Positions 13,373 through 21,880 of a stretch of DNA of 44,146 nt are shown piece by piece. The stretch spans positions 1-44,146 of the forward strand of contig NZ_JALBWV010000068.1 of the NCBI RefSeq assembly GCF_022678645.1, given 5' to 3'. Position numbers and translations under genes: made by a program. The stretch is from Saccharopolyspora soli (GTDB taxonomy: Bacteria > Actinomycetota > Actinomycetes > Mycobacteriales > Pseudonocardiaceae). The notes beneath the pieces are model-generated. The model was not told where the DNA came from. It did no database searches and saw only the letters and a list, made by a program, of their open reading frames with translations. Position 1 is the stretch's first letter. Each line of letters starts with the position of its first letter.

Positions 13373-15861
13373 AACGGCCTCCCCGCGCGCAGCGGAACGA
13401 GGGACAGCGCGATCGCGAGCAGCGCACCCGCGCAGGCCAGCAGGAGCTGAGCGGTGAATCCGGGCGGGCGCCAGGACAGCGTCAGCGTGCCGTTCTGGAC
13501 GCCAGGCGGGATGCGCACGACGAGCAACCCCGCATCCGTCCAGCCGATCGGTATCCGACGTCCGTCCACTGTGGCCTGGTAACCAGGCCATGCGAGACGG
13601 GCGAAGACCAACTCCGGCTGCCCTCTGGTGCTGCCGAAACGCACTGTCTCGTGCCGCTGCCCGTGCTGCACGTCATCGAGCACCTGCACGCCTCGGCTGA
13701 CACTGAGCCGTCCACGCGGCCACGGCGGTGCCGATTCCCGGCTGAGCACCACGACATCCTCGTTCCGCCGGGAGATCTGCCAGCCCGCAGGAGCCTCGGA
13801 CACGTCGCGAAGTCGGCGCTGCACCACGACATGCGCGGCTTTGAGCTGGTCGGCCAAGCTGTCCGGCTGCCAGAGGCGGTCGTACGCCTGCGGGCAAGTC
13901 GCGCCGTAGTAGCTCAGGCAGAGTCGGGTGTGCAGGGCGTCGTAACCGATTCCGGTGTAAGAGACCACGCTCGCCACCCCAGCCGCTGCGGGCATGTTGC
14001 CGAACAGCAGGTCGGACCAGGCACTGCCGGAGGCGATCTGCTCTGGCCGAATCAGGTTGCGGTCGGCCACCTGCACGACGGTGCCACCGCGAAACTCCGC
14101 GTAGCGGGACCGGAGTTGCGTGACATCAGCCGGGAAGTTGTAGACCGCGACGTCCCGGTTGGCCGGGAACCAGTACATCTGCAGCACGAGGGCACAGGCG
14201 GTGCCCAGGTGCAGCACGGCGACCATCACCTGCGTGCGCCGCAAGATCAGGACAGCGGCCAGCAGAACTGCGATCACGCCCAACGACATCAAGTGCTTCG
14301 GTGCCTGCGCAGGCCATGCCGCGAACGACAGGTACCCGCCGAGCAGCACGGATCCGGCCGAACACGCCAGCCGCACCCTGAAGTGGTCGGTGCGCAACCC
14401 CCGCGACAGCGCCACCGCGAGCAGCACCGCCACCGCCAGGTGCAGCACTGCCACGTGCCGCAGCGGCCAGCGGAACAGCCACACGTTGGACGGCCCGAGG
14501 CACAGCAGGAAATAGCAAACCGCCAGCACGACGGCGCAGCCGCAGCGCCGCCACGCCGCACCGGCCGACCGCCAGTCCAGCCAGGCCAGCAGCGGGATGG
14601 CGAACCAGGCGAAATAGGTCGCGGGCACGGACATCCGGAAGGCGCCGAAGGACAGGATCTGCGGGACGAAGGCGGGCATCGAAGCGTTCAACAGGTCACC
14701 GATGCCCGGCACCAATTGACCGATGTTGAACAACTCGTACCCGGACCGCCACCCCACCGCGGAAGTCGCCAGCACGGGGAAGAAGATCAGCGGCAAGCAC
14801 GCCCCGACGGTCACGCCCACCAACGCCAGGCACCGGATACGCGGCCAACCTCGACCGGTTTCGACCAGCAGCCCCGCGAAAACCCCGCACAACGCCAGAA
14901 CCCCGTAGGGATCACCGGCGGAGACGCACAAGAAGCAGCACAGCCACGGCACGAACGCCGGTACCCGACCGGCTATCGCACGACGCAGCGCCCACCACGC
15001 CCACGGCAGCCAGGCGAAGCCCATGAGGCCGCCCGCCCAGGTGGCGGCCTGGAAGTACAGCACGAATCCGGACAGCGGCAAGGCCACCGCGAGCACCGAC
15101 GCGACGCCCTGCTTGGCCCCGTAGTCACGGCAGAGCAAGAGCGTTCCGATGCCGAGGGTCACGAGGTACTGGGTCTTCACCACGGTGGCCGCCACCGCGA
15201 GATCACCGAGCCACACCACCAGCACGCAATCCAGCAGGTGCACCGGATTCCAGATGCCGAACAGCGATTCGGCCGCCAGGTTCCCACCCATCCACGAGTC
15301 GACGTCCAGGCCGAGCGGCCAGTCACCGGCCAGCAGCCGCTCCCCCAGCCGGTGCCACATCGGCAGGAACTGCGCGGCGCTGTCGTCCCAGAAGTAGAAC
15401 GACGGGTTCACCAACACCGGAATCTGGCTCAACAGAGCAATGATCACCCCAACAGCCACCGCGCCGCGCCAATCACCGCGCGGCAACCGCTCGGTCAGCA
15501 CTGCCTTGCTCAGCAGGAACGTCGCAGGCACCACCACCAGGCCAGCCGCGACCGGCGCGAGCAGCGGATCCACTCCGAACACCGCAACGGACGCCGCAAC
15601 GGTGGCGGTGCTCAAGCCGATCATCGCGAGGTTCGACAGCGGAAACAGCAGCAGCGAGCGGATGTTCGGCAACACCCCGAAGGTGAACCGGCAGTTGAGC
15701 AGGTACGAGCACAGCATCGCCACAACTGTCGCGACCAGGTGCGCCAACAGGTACGGCAGCAGCAACCACAAGGCGAGGTAGACGGTGTAATGCACGGTCG
15801 TGTTCGCGCCGCCGACCAGCGCGAACCGCCCGAGCTCCGATTGGCTTATCCTGCGCCACAT
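13366..15861 (-). CDS. GtrA flippase domain fused to YfhO-like membrane glycosyltransferase
   Basis: An 831-residue polytopic protein; the ATG at 15861 lies 8 bases after the glycosyltransferase 2 gene. Residues 8-125 form a GtrA/GtcA domain with four membrane segments and the family features RFALVGGANT (12-21), YLLNCRFTF (53-61) and a TFLLSKAVLT end. Such proteins are thought to flip polyprenyl-phosphate sugars. Residues 135 onward hold ten or more membrane segments with an acidic first outer loop (FWDDSAAQF, 157-165) typical of GT-C enzymes. A beta-rich extracytoplasmic region follows (about 560-795), then a final membrane helix. The late VRIPPGVQNGTLTLSW run is like YfhO. In Bacillus, CsbB, GtcA and YfhO are separate proteins that add GlcNAc to lipoteichoic acid. 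Flippase and transferase on one chain would couple export and transfer. Confidence 0.82.
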   Translation of the reverse strand: MWRRISQSELGRFALVGGANTTVHYTVYLALWLLLPYLLAHLVATVVAMLCSYLLNCRFTFGVLPNIRSLLLFPLSNLAMIGLSTATVAASVAVFGVDPLLAPVAAGLVVVPATFLLSKAVLTERLPRGDWRGAVAVGVIIALLSQIPVLVNPSFYFWDDSAAQFLPMWHRLGERLLAGDWPLGLDVDSWMGGNLAAESLFGIWNPVHLLDCVLVVWLGDLAVAATVVKTQYLVTLGIGTLLLCRDYGAKQGVASVLAVALPLSGFVLYFQAATWAGGLMGFAWLPWAWWALRRAIAGRVPAFVPWLCCFLCVSAGDPYGVLALCGVFAGLLVETGRGWPRIRCLALVGVTVGACLPLIFFPVLATSAVGWRSGYELFNIGQLVPGIGDLLNASMPAFVPQILSFGAFRMSVPATYFAWFAIPLLAWLDWRSAGAAWRRCGCAVVLAVCYFLLCLGPSNVWLFRWPLRHVAVLHLAVAVLLAVALSRGLRTDHFRVRLACSAGSVLLGGYLSFAAWPAQAPKHLMSLGVIAVLLAAVLILRRTQVMVAVLHLGTACALVLQMYWFPANRDVAVYNFPADVTQLRSRYAEFRGGTVVQVADRNLIRPEQIASGSAWSDLLFGNMPAAAGVASVVSYTGIGYDALHTRLCLSYYGATCPQAYDRLWQPDSLADQLKAAHVVVQRRLRDVSEAPAGWQISRRNEDVVVLSRESAPPWPRGRLSVSRGVQVLDDVQHGQRHETVRFGSTRGQPELVFARLAWPGYQATVDGRRIPIGWTDAGLLVVRIPPGVQNGTLTLSWRPPGFTAQLLLACAGALLAIALSLVPLRAGRPLC

Positions 15862-15869
15862 CACGCCCC

Positions 15870-16844
15870 CTACGAAGCCAGCTCGGCCGCCGGGTGCAAC
15901 CGGCGTTCGCGGGCCTGCGGGTGGAACTCCGGGCTGGTCTCCTTGACCAGGTAGTGCGGCCTGCGCTTGGCCTCGAAGTAGCTCTTGCCCAAGTACTCGC
16001 CCAGCACCCCGAGGAAGAGCAGTTGCAACCCGCCCAGTCCGACGATCCCGGCGAGCAACGTCGCGTATCCGGGCACGTGCACACCGTCCACAACGGTGTT
16101 CACCACCACGAACAGCACGTAGGCACCGGCCAGCACGGCCACCAGCACGCCCAGGTAGATCGACATCCGCAGCGGCCGGTTGTTGAACGAGGTCAGCCCG
16201 TCGATGCCGTAGTTCACCAGCGCACCGAAGCTCCACTTCGAACCACCGGCGGCCCGCGGCGCGTTCCGGAACGACACGTAGGCGGTGTCGAACCCGATCC
16301 AGGCGAACAGCCCCTTGGAGAACCTGTGGTACTCGGGCAACGACAGCACCGCGTCGACGGCCCGCCGCGAGAGCACCCGGAAATCACCGACACCGTCCTG
16401 CAACCGCACGTCGATGAGCCGACCGGCGGCGCAGTAGAACACTTTGGACAGTGTCGACCGGCAACGGCGCTCACCATCGCGGTTCCGCCGCGCGACAACC
16501 TGGTCGTAGCCGGAATCCAGCAGCACGAGCATCCGCCGCAGCAGCTCCGGCGGGTGCTGCAGGTCGGCGTCCAGCAGCGCCACCCGGCGCCCCCTGGCGT
16601 GCCGCAAACCGCACAGCATCGCGGATTCCTTCCCGAAATTGCGGCTCAGCGACACGTAGCGGAACCGCGGGTTCAGCGCCGCCAACCGGCGCGCTTCGCG
16701 CAGCGTCCGGTCGGTGCTGCCGTCGTCGACCAAGATCACCTCGTAATCTCGGACGCGTCCGGACAGCGCCGCGACCAGCGCGTCGTGCAAGCGCTGCAGG
16801 CCGTGCTCCTCGTTGAAGCACGGCACCACCATCGAGAGGTACAT
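15870..16844 (-). CDS. Polyprenyl-phosphate glycosyltransferase (GtrB/CsbB/PpgS type)
   Basis: A 324-residue family 2 glycosyltransferase with two C-terminal membrane helices (about 228-250 and 261-283), the normal GtrB/DPMS2 layout. Motifs are VVPCFNEE (6-13), VDDGSTD (39-45), the metal-binding DAD at 92-94 followed by LQHPPELL, and QDGVGDFRVLSRR (149-161). It should transfer a sugar from a nucleotide donor to polyprenyl phosphate on the inner membrane face, with the catalytic domain in the cytoplasm. The donor sugar is not evident; a UDP-N-acetylhexosamine is inferred from the deacetylase two genes downstream. The ATG at 16844 has a weak ribosome site, and an in-frame ATG four codons later is possible. 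It is the first gene of the three-gene leftward operon, with a 285-base divergent promoter region upstream. Confidence 0.9.
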   Translation of the reverse strand: MYLSMVVPCFNEEHGLQRLHDALVAALSGRVRDYEVILVDDGSTDRTLREARRLAALNPRFRYVSLSRNFGKESAMLCGLRHARGRRVALLDADLQHPPELLRRMLVLLDSGYDQVVARRNRDGERRCRSTLSKVFYCAAGRLIDVRLQDGVGDFRVLSRRAVDAVLSLPEYHRFSKGLFAWIGFDTAYVSFRNAPRAAGGSKWSFGALVNYGIDGLTSFNNRPLRMSIYLGVLVAVLAGAYVLFVVVNTVVDGVHVPGYATLLAGIVGLGGLQLLFLGVLGEYLGKSYFEAKRRPHYLVKETSPEFHPQARERRLHPAAELAS

Positions 16845-17129
16845 GGCAGGTCACATCCAGTGTCGGTCGACTCCCACGAGAACCGGGAAGCCGCTGCGGG
16901 CCAAACGAATCGGCGTCGACCGTAGGATTCGGTGCCTGCCGCACCCCCTCCCGACACACCGGCGAATAATCCGTCCGCGCGGCATCGAAACCTGTTGTCA
17001 CCCGATGGCGGAAAGCCGGGATGACCCGGCCCCGTCACGCAACGCGAGCCAACTCTCACCAAACGTGGTGCCAACGTTCGGCGGACACCTGCCGACACTT
17101 GGCCGAACCGGAAATGGCAGGCTGGATCC

Positions 17130-19196
17130 ATGCCGTCAGCGTCGTTTCCCCGCCGCAGCGCCCGAACGCAGGGCTTCACCCTGGGAGCACCGCGGAACTT
17201 CACCGCCGGTGCCACCGTGCTCTTCCTGCGCTCCGCCAGCGGCACCGACCGCAGCAACGCCCTGTGGGCACTGGACACCGACACCGGTCAGGAGCGCATG
17301 CTCGCCGATCCGGCCGCGCTGCGGGCCGAAGACCAGGTGTCACCGGCGGAACAGGCCCGCCGGGAACGCGCGCGGGAACGCGCTGGCGGCATCACCGGCT
17401 ACGCCACCGACCGGGACGGCCGGATGGCCGCCTTCACCCTGTCCGGTCGGCTGTTCGTCACCGACGTCGCCGCGGGCACCACCCGCGAGCTGCCGGTGCC
17501 GCACCCGGTGGCCGACCCCAGGCCGGACCCGACGGGCCAGCGGATCGCCTACCTCTCCGGTGGCGGTCTGCGGGTGATCGAAGTGGACGGTTCCGACGAC
17601 CGCGCGCTGGTCGAACCAGACGGCCCGAACATCACTTGGGGCGCGGCGGAGTTCATCGCCGCCGAGGAGATGGACCGGCACCGCGGCTACTGGTGGTCCC
17701 CGGACGGTTCGCTGCTGCTGGTGGCGCGAGTGGACGAATCCCCGGTGCGGCACTGGTACCTCGGCGATCCGGCCGACCCAGCGCGCGAACCGACCCCGAT
17801 GCGCTACCCGGCCGCGGGCACCGCCAACGCGGACGTGTCGCTGGCTGTCGTCGGCCTCGACGGCGGCCGGGTGGACGTCGACTGGGACCGCCAGGCCCAG
17901 CCCTACTTCGTCACCGCGCACTGGTCCGAGCACGGTCGTCCGCTGATCGCGGTGCAAACCCGCGACCAGCACACCCAACTCGTCCTCGACATCGACCCGA
18001 CCACCGGGCGGACCAGCGAGGTGCACCGCGACACCGACCCGCACTGGGTGGAGATCAAACCCGGCTGGCCCGCCTGGACCCCGGACGGAAGCCTGGTGCG
18101 CATCGCCGCTTCGGACGGCGCGTACCGGCTCGTCGTCGGGGATCAGCCGTGGACCGGGGCTCCCCTCCAGGTCCGAGCCGTCCTTGACGTCGGCGAGGAC
18201 ATCTTGATCTCCGCCTCCGAGCAGGACCCGACGCAGGTCCACCTCTACCGCGTCACCGCGAAAGGTGCCGAGCAGGTGACCGAGCAGCCCGGTGTCCACA
18301 CCGGAACGCGCTCCGGCGACGTGCTGGTGGTCGCGACGTCCACGCTGGACGAACCGCGCACCCGCGTGCGGGTGCTGCGCGGTGCGCGAGAAGTCGCCGA
18401 GATCGGCAGCAATGCCGAAATCCCCGATCTGGACGTCAACGTCCGGCTGCTGCGCCTCGGCGACCGCGAGCTGTGCAGCGCCCTGCTGCTCCCCAACGAC
18501 TACCAACCGGCCGACGGCCCGCTGCCGGTGCTCGTCGACCCCTACGGCGGTCCGCACGCGCAGCGCGTGCTGTCCCGGCAACAGGGCTACCTGACCTCCC
18601 AGTGGTTCGCCGACCAGGGCTTCGCCGTGCTGGTCACCGACGGTCGCGGGATGGCCGGTCGCGGCCCCGACTGGGACCGGGCCATCGCCGGCGACCTCGC
18701 CGGTCCGCCGCTGCAGGACCAGGTCGACGCCTTGCACGCGGCCGCCGCGCAGCACCCCGAGCTCGACCTCGACCGGGTCGCCATCCGCGGCTGGTCCTTC
18801 GGCGGCTATCTCGCCGCGCTGGCCGTGCTGCGCCGCCCGGACGTCTTCCACGCCGCGGTCGTCGGCGCCGGAGTCGTCGACTGGCGGCTGTACGACACCC
18901 ACTACACCGAGCGCTACCTCGGTGATCCCAACGTCGTCCCGGAGGTCTACCAGGTGAACTCGCTGCTGCGGGACGCCAACAAGCTGGAGCGGCCGATGCT
19001 GATCGTGCACGGCACCGTGGACGACAACGTCGTCCTAGCGCACTCGCTGCGGCTGTCCGCCGCGTTGACCGCATCTGCGCGCCCGCACACCGTGCTGCCC
19101 CTGGCCGGTGTCAGCCACATGCCCACCGACGAGACCACCAGCGAGAACCTCTTGCTGCTGCAGGTCGACTTCCTGCGCAAATCGTTGGCTCGCTAA
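17130..19196 (+). CDS. Dipeptidyl-peptidase IV-like serine peptidase (family S9B)
   Basis: A 688-residue protein with no signal peptide, so probably cytoplasmic. The N-terminal two thirds (about 20-440) are a beta-propeller containing the double Glu motif at 179-180 (FIAAEEMDRHRGYWW), which in DPP-IV anchors the peptide N-terminus. The C-terminal alpha/beta hydrolase domain has Ser556 in GWSFGGY, Asp631 in HGTVDDNV and His663 in GVSHMP. It should release dipeptides from peptide N-termini, probably with Pro or Ala in second place. The gene is divergent from the glycosylation operon. Its TAA overlaps the stop of the convergent aldo/keto reductase gene by 3 bases. Confidence 0.92.
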   Translation: MPSASFPRRSARTQGFTLGAPRNFTAGATVLFLRSASGTDRSNALWALDTDTGQERMLADPAALRAEDQVSPAEQARRERARERAGGITGYATDRDGRMAAFTLSGRLFVTDVAAGTTRELPVPHPVADPRPDPTGQRIAYLSGGGLRVIEVDGSDDRALVEPDGPNITWGAAEFIAAEEMDRHRGYWWSPDGSLLLVARVDESPVRHWYLGDPADPAREPTPMRYPAAGTANADVSLAVVGLDGGRVDVDWDRQAQPYFVTAHWSEHGRPLIAVQTRDQHTQLVLDIDPTTGRTSEVHRDTDPHWVEIKPGWPAWTPDGSLVRIAASDGAYRLVVGDQPWTGAPLQVRAVLDVGEDILISASEQDPTQVHLYRVTAKGAEQVTEQPGVHTGTRSGDVLVVATSTLDEPRTRVRVLRGAREVAEIGSNAEIPDLDVNVRLLRLGDRELCSALLLPNDYQPADGPLPVLVDPYGGPHAQRVLSRQQGYLTSQWFADQGFAVLVTDGRGMAGRGPDWDRAIAGDLAGPPLQDQVDALHAAAAQHPELDLDRVAIRGWSFGGYLAALAVLRRPDVFHAAVVGAGVVDWRLYDTHYTERYLGDPNVVPEVYQVNSLLRDANKLERPMLIVHGTVDDNVVLAHSLRLSAALTASARPHTVLPLAGVSHMPTDETTSENLLLLQVDFLRKSLAR

Positions 19197-20026
19197 AGGA
19201 TTTCCAGTGGCACGGGGTGCGGCGGCGCCGGGAAACCGGCGTCGAGCTCGGCGAGGTCCTCGGCTGACAGCTCGATGTCCAGCGCCGCTCGGTTCTGCTC
19301 GACGTGCTCCTGGGTGGCGGCCTTCGGGATCGCGCACACGCCGTCCTGCGCCAGCACCCAGGCGATCGCGATCTGCGCCGGGGTCACCGAGTGCCGCTGG
19401 GCGACCCGCCGCAACACCGGCTCGCCCAGCAGCCGCCCCTGCTCGATCGGGGAGTAGGCCATCACCGGCACCGCGTGCTGGCGGCACCACGGCAGCAGGT
19501 CGAGTTCGATCCCGCGCCGGGTGAGGTTGTAGAGCACCTGGTTCGTGGCGGACTGCCGACCGAGTTCGCCTGTGAACAACTCCGCCATGTCGTCGGGGTC
19601 GAAGTTGCTCACTCCGAAGTGCCGGATCTTGCCGTCGGCGCGCAGCTGCTCGAACGCGTCCAGCGTCTCCGCCAACGGCGTGCTGCCACGCCAGTGCAGC
19701 AGGTAGAGGTCGAGGTGATCGGCGCCCAGCCGCCGCAGGCTGCGCTCGCACGCCTCGACGGCTCCGCGTCGGCTGGCGTTGTGCGGGTACACCTTGCTGA
19801 CCAGGAAAACCTCGTCGCGCCGCCCGGCCATCGCCGCGCCGACGACCTCCTCGGCACCCCCGCTGCCGTACATCTCGGCGGTGTCGATCAGCCCGAGCCC
19901 GAGATCCAGCCCGTGCCGCAGGGCCGCGACCTCCGCCGCTCGCTCGGCCCGCCGCTCCCCCATTCCCCAGGTGCCCTGCCCCAACACCGGCAGCTCCTGC
20001 CCGCCGGGCAACCGAAGACGTCGCAT
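19193..20026 (-). CDS. Aldo/keto reductase
   Basis: A 277-residue (beta/alpha)8 NADPH-dependent oxidoreductase. The catalytic tetrad is complete: Asp48 and Tyr53 (IDTAEMYGSG), Lys78 (LVSKVYP) and His111 (YLLHWRG). The C-terminal cofactor segment CAIPKAATQEHVEQN matches the family IPKxxxxxxxxEN signature. The ATG at 20026 is chosen because the family core begins right after it; an in-frame start six codons upstream exists. Substrates are typically small aldehydes or ketones. The neighbours (a convergent peptidase gene and, beyond a 70-base gap, a two-component system) give no clue to its role. Confidence 0.9.
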   Translation of the reverse strand: MRRLRLPGGQELPVLGQGTWGMGERRAERAAEVAALRHGLDLGLGLIDTAEMYGSGGAEEVVGAAMAGRRDEVFLVSKVYPHNASRRGAVEACERSLRRLGADHLDLYLLHWRGSTPLAETLDAFEQLRADGKIRHFGVSNFDPDDMAELFTGELGRQSATNQVLYNLTRRGIELDLLPWCRQHAVPVMAYSPIEQGRLLGEPVLRRVAQRHSVTPAQIAIAWVLAQDGVCAIPKAATQEHVEQNRAALDIELSAEDLAELDAGFPAPPHPVPLEIL

Positions 20027-20096
20027 GCGCGCTCCGTTCCACAAGCTCTGATTTCACGCGGTCGATCAACGCCGGGCGTCGGCCCCAGGATACGGA

Positions 20097-21179
20097 TCAG
20101 CGCAGCTGCGGCAGGACGGCCACCAGTTCGAAGCCGCCGTCCTCGGACGGTCCGGCGTTCAGCCGCCCGCCAGCCATCTGCACCCGCTCCGACAGCCCCG
20201 CCAGCCCGGAGCCGCCGCTACCGACCTCGACGGCCTCACCGCAGGGTGCAGCGTTGCTGACGACGATGCGCAACGAACCGTCACAACGAGCCAGGCGCAC
20301 CCGGATACCCGCGCCAGGAGCGTGCTTGGACGCGTTCGTCAGCGCTTCCTGCACGACCCGGTACGCGGCGCGCTCCACGGCTGGGGGCACGTCGTGCTCG
20401 TCGCCGAGTTCGGAGGACAGCTGCACGTCCACCCCGGCCGCCCGCGCCTGCCCGACCAGGTCCGGGATCGAGTCCAACCCGGTCGGCTGGCCCGCCGTGC
20501 TCAGGCCCAGCGTCGCCCGCATCTCTTCCAGCGCCTGCTTCGCCAGTCCGCGCAGCCGCACGGAGGTCTCCTTCACGCCCCGCTCCGCGGTGGTCGTCGC
20601 CAACGCCGCCGACTCGACCGCGATCAACGTGACGTGATGCCCGACGGCATCGTGGATCTCCCGCGCGATCCGGGCCCGCTCATCCGCACGCGCCATCTCG
20701 GCCTTGGCGCGCAGTTCGGCCTCGGTCGCCTCCTCCAGCCGCCGCAGGCTGTCGGCCAACTGCTGCCGCAACGCCACCAACGCTCCCAACGCAACCGGCG
20801 CACCGGCGGCCAGCAGCACGAACGCCACCGTCAGGACGAGCGCACCCACCCCGAGCGACTGCGTGATCAACACCGGAGCCAAGGCAACGACCGACGCCAG
20901 CAAGACCCAGAAGACCAGCGGCTTCATCCGCGGCTGCGCCCGACCGAGCGCGAACAGTGCCACGATCGTCGGAGCCCACCCCAGGCCACCAACCATCGCG
21001 GGCAGGCAAAGGACCACCGCGACGCGCGGCCACCGCCGCCGCAGCGGCAGCACCGCCGCCCCCACCAGCCCGGACACCAGGGCGTATCCGAAGTGGTCGT
21101 GCGCGAACAGCACGGCGATCGCCGGAATCCCGACGACCAGCACCTCCATCCCGAACTGCCGCCACCGCGCCGGACTCAC
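20097..21179 (-). CDS. NarL-type sensor histidine kinase
   Basis: A 360-residue kinase. Several hydrophobic segments (about 12-135) form a membrane sensor with almost no outer loop. The HisKA_3 dimerisation motif ARIAREIHDAVGHH contains the phospho-acceptor His176. The HATPase region ends with GGSGLAGLSERVQMAGG, a typical G2 box. The GTG start at 21179 overlaps the response regulator's TGA by 4 bases, so the pair is coupled. The signal probably arises in or at the membrane, for example from cell-wall stress or an antimicrobial, but the sequence does not show it. No ABC transporter gene, a usual target of such pairs, lies beside it. Confidence 0.9.
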   Translation of the reverse strand: MSPARWRQFGMEVLVVGIPAIAVLFAHDHFGYALVSGLVGAAVLPLRRRWPRVAVVLCLPAMVGGLGWAPTIVALFALGRAQPRMKPLVFWVLLASVVALAPVLITQSLGVGALVLTVAFVLLAAGAPVALGALVALRQQLADSLRRLEEATEAELRAKAEMARADERARIAREIHDAVGHHVTLIAVESAALATTTAERGVKETSVRLRGLAKQALEEMRATLGLSTAGQPTGLDSIPDLVGQARAAGVDVQLSSELGDEHDVPPAVERAAYRVVQEALTNASKHAPGAGIRVRLARCDGSLRIVVSNAAPCGEAVEVGSGGSGLAGLSERVQMAGGRLNAGPSEDGGFELVAVLPQLR

Positions 21180-21790
21180 GGCGCATCACCCGCCACGCGC
21201 TGCGCGATCAACGCGGCCTGCACCCGGTTCTGCGCGCCGAGCTTGCTCAACACCGTCGAGACGTAGCTCTTGACCGTCGCCTCGGTCAACCCGAGCCGCG
21301 CACCGATGTCGGCGTTGGACCGGCCGTCGCCCAGCAGGTGCAGCACCTGCTGCTCCCGCCCGGACAGGCCCCGCACCAGATGCATCTCGTGGGTGTTGTC
21401 GCGCACGCTGCGGAACCTGGGCAGCAACCGAACCAGCACTGCGGGGTCGGCGTCCTTGAGGAGGAACCCGTTCGCCCCGAACCGCAGGGCGTCGGAGACG
21501 TAGTCGTCCAGGTCGAACGTCGTCAGCACGGCCGCCACCGGCGGATCCGGCAACGCACCCAGGTCCCGCAACGCGGTCAACCCGTCCTTGCCCGGCATCT
21601 GCACATCGATCAGCGCGACGTCCGGGCGGTGTGCGCGCACCTTGGCCAGCAACTCGTCGCCGTTGCCCGCCTCCGCGACCACCCGGATCGTGTCGTCGCC
21701 CTCCAGCAGCACGCGCAAGCCCCGCCGCAGCATCGCCTCGTCGTCGGCCAGCACGACTCGGATCGGTCCCCCGCCGTCCTCAGCCCGCAC
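21176..21790 (-). CDS. NarL/LuxR-family response regulator
   Basis: About 204 residues with the GTG at 21790. Earlier in-frame starts at 21802 and 21865 exist; 21790 is favoured because GGGGAGG lies about 10 bases upstream and the receiver domain then starts promptly. The receiver has acidic residues Asp16-Asp17, phospho-acceptor Asp62 (ALIDVQMPG) and Lys111 (FLLKDADP). The C-terminal HTH (LSGREQQVLHLLGDGRSN, then EATVKSYVSTVLSKLG) is a standard LuxR DNA-binding domain. It is encoded immediately before its kinase and should be phosphorylated by it. The target promoter is unknown. Confidence 0.88.
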   Translation of the reverse strand: MRAEDGGGPIRVVLADDEAMLRRGLRVLLEGDDTIRVVAEAGNGDELLAKVRAHRPDVALIDVQMPGKDGLTALRDLGALPDPPVAAVLTTFDLDDYVSDALRFGANGFLLKDADPAVLVRLLPRFRSVRDNTHEMHLVRGLSGREQQVLHLLGDGRSNADIGARLGLTEATVKSYVSTVLSKLGAQNRVQAALIAQRVAGDAP

Positions 21791-21880
21791 CTCTCGGGTC
21801 ACCTCCCCTGCTCCGAGGGTCGCCAGCAGACTAGCGGTGCCGCGTAAACGCAGCGCACACACCACCCGAGCGGACAGTGA

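Noticed and set aside
13288..15954. An 888-codon open frame on the plus strand opposite the GtrA-YfhO and PIG-L genes.
   Set aside because: It lacks any domain and is rich in Arg, Gln, His and Pro, the usual reading of GC-rich antisense DNA. The minus-strand protein has clear membrane and catalytic features.
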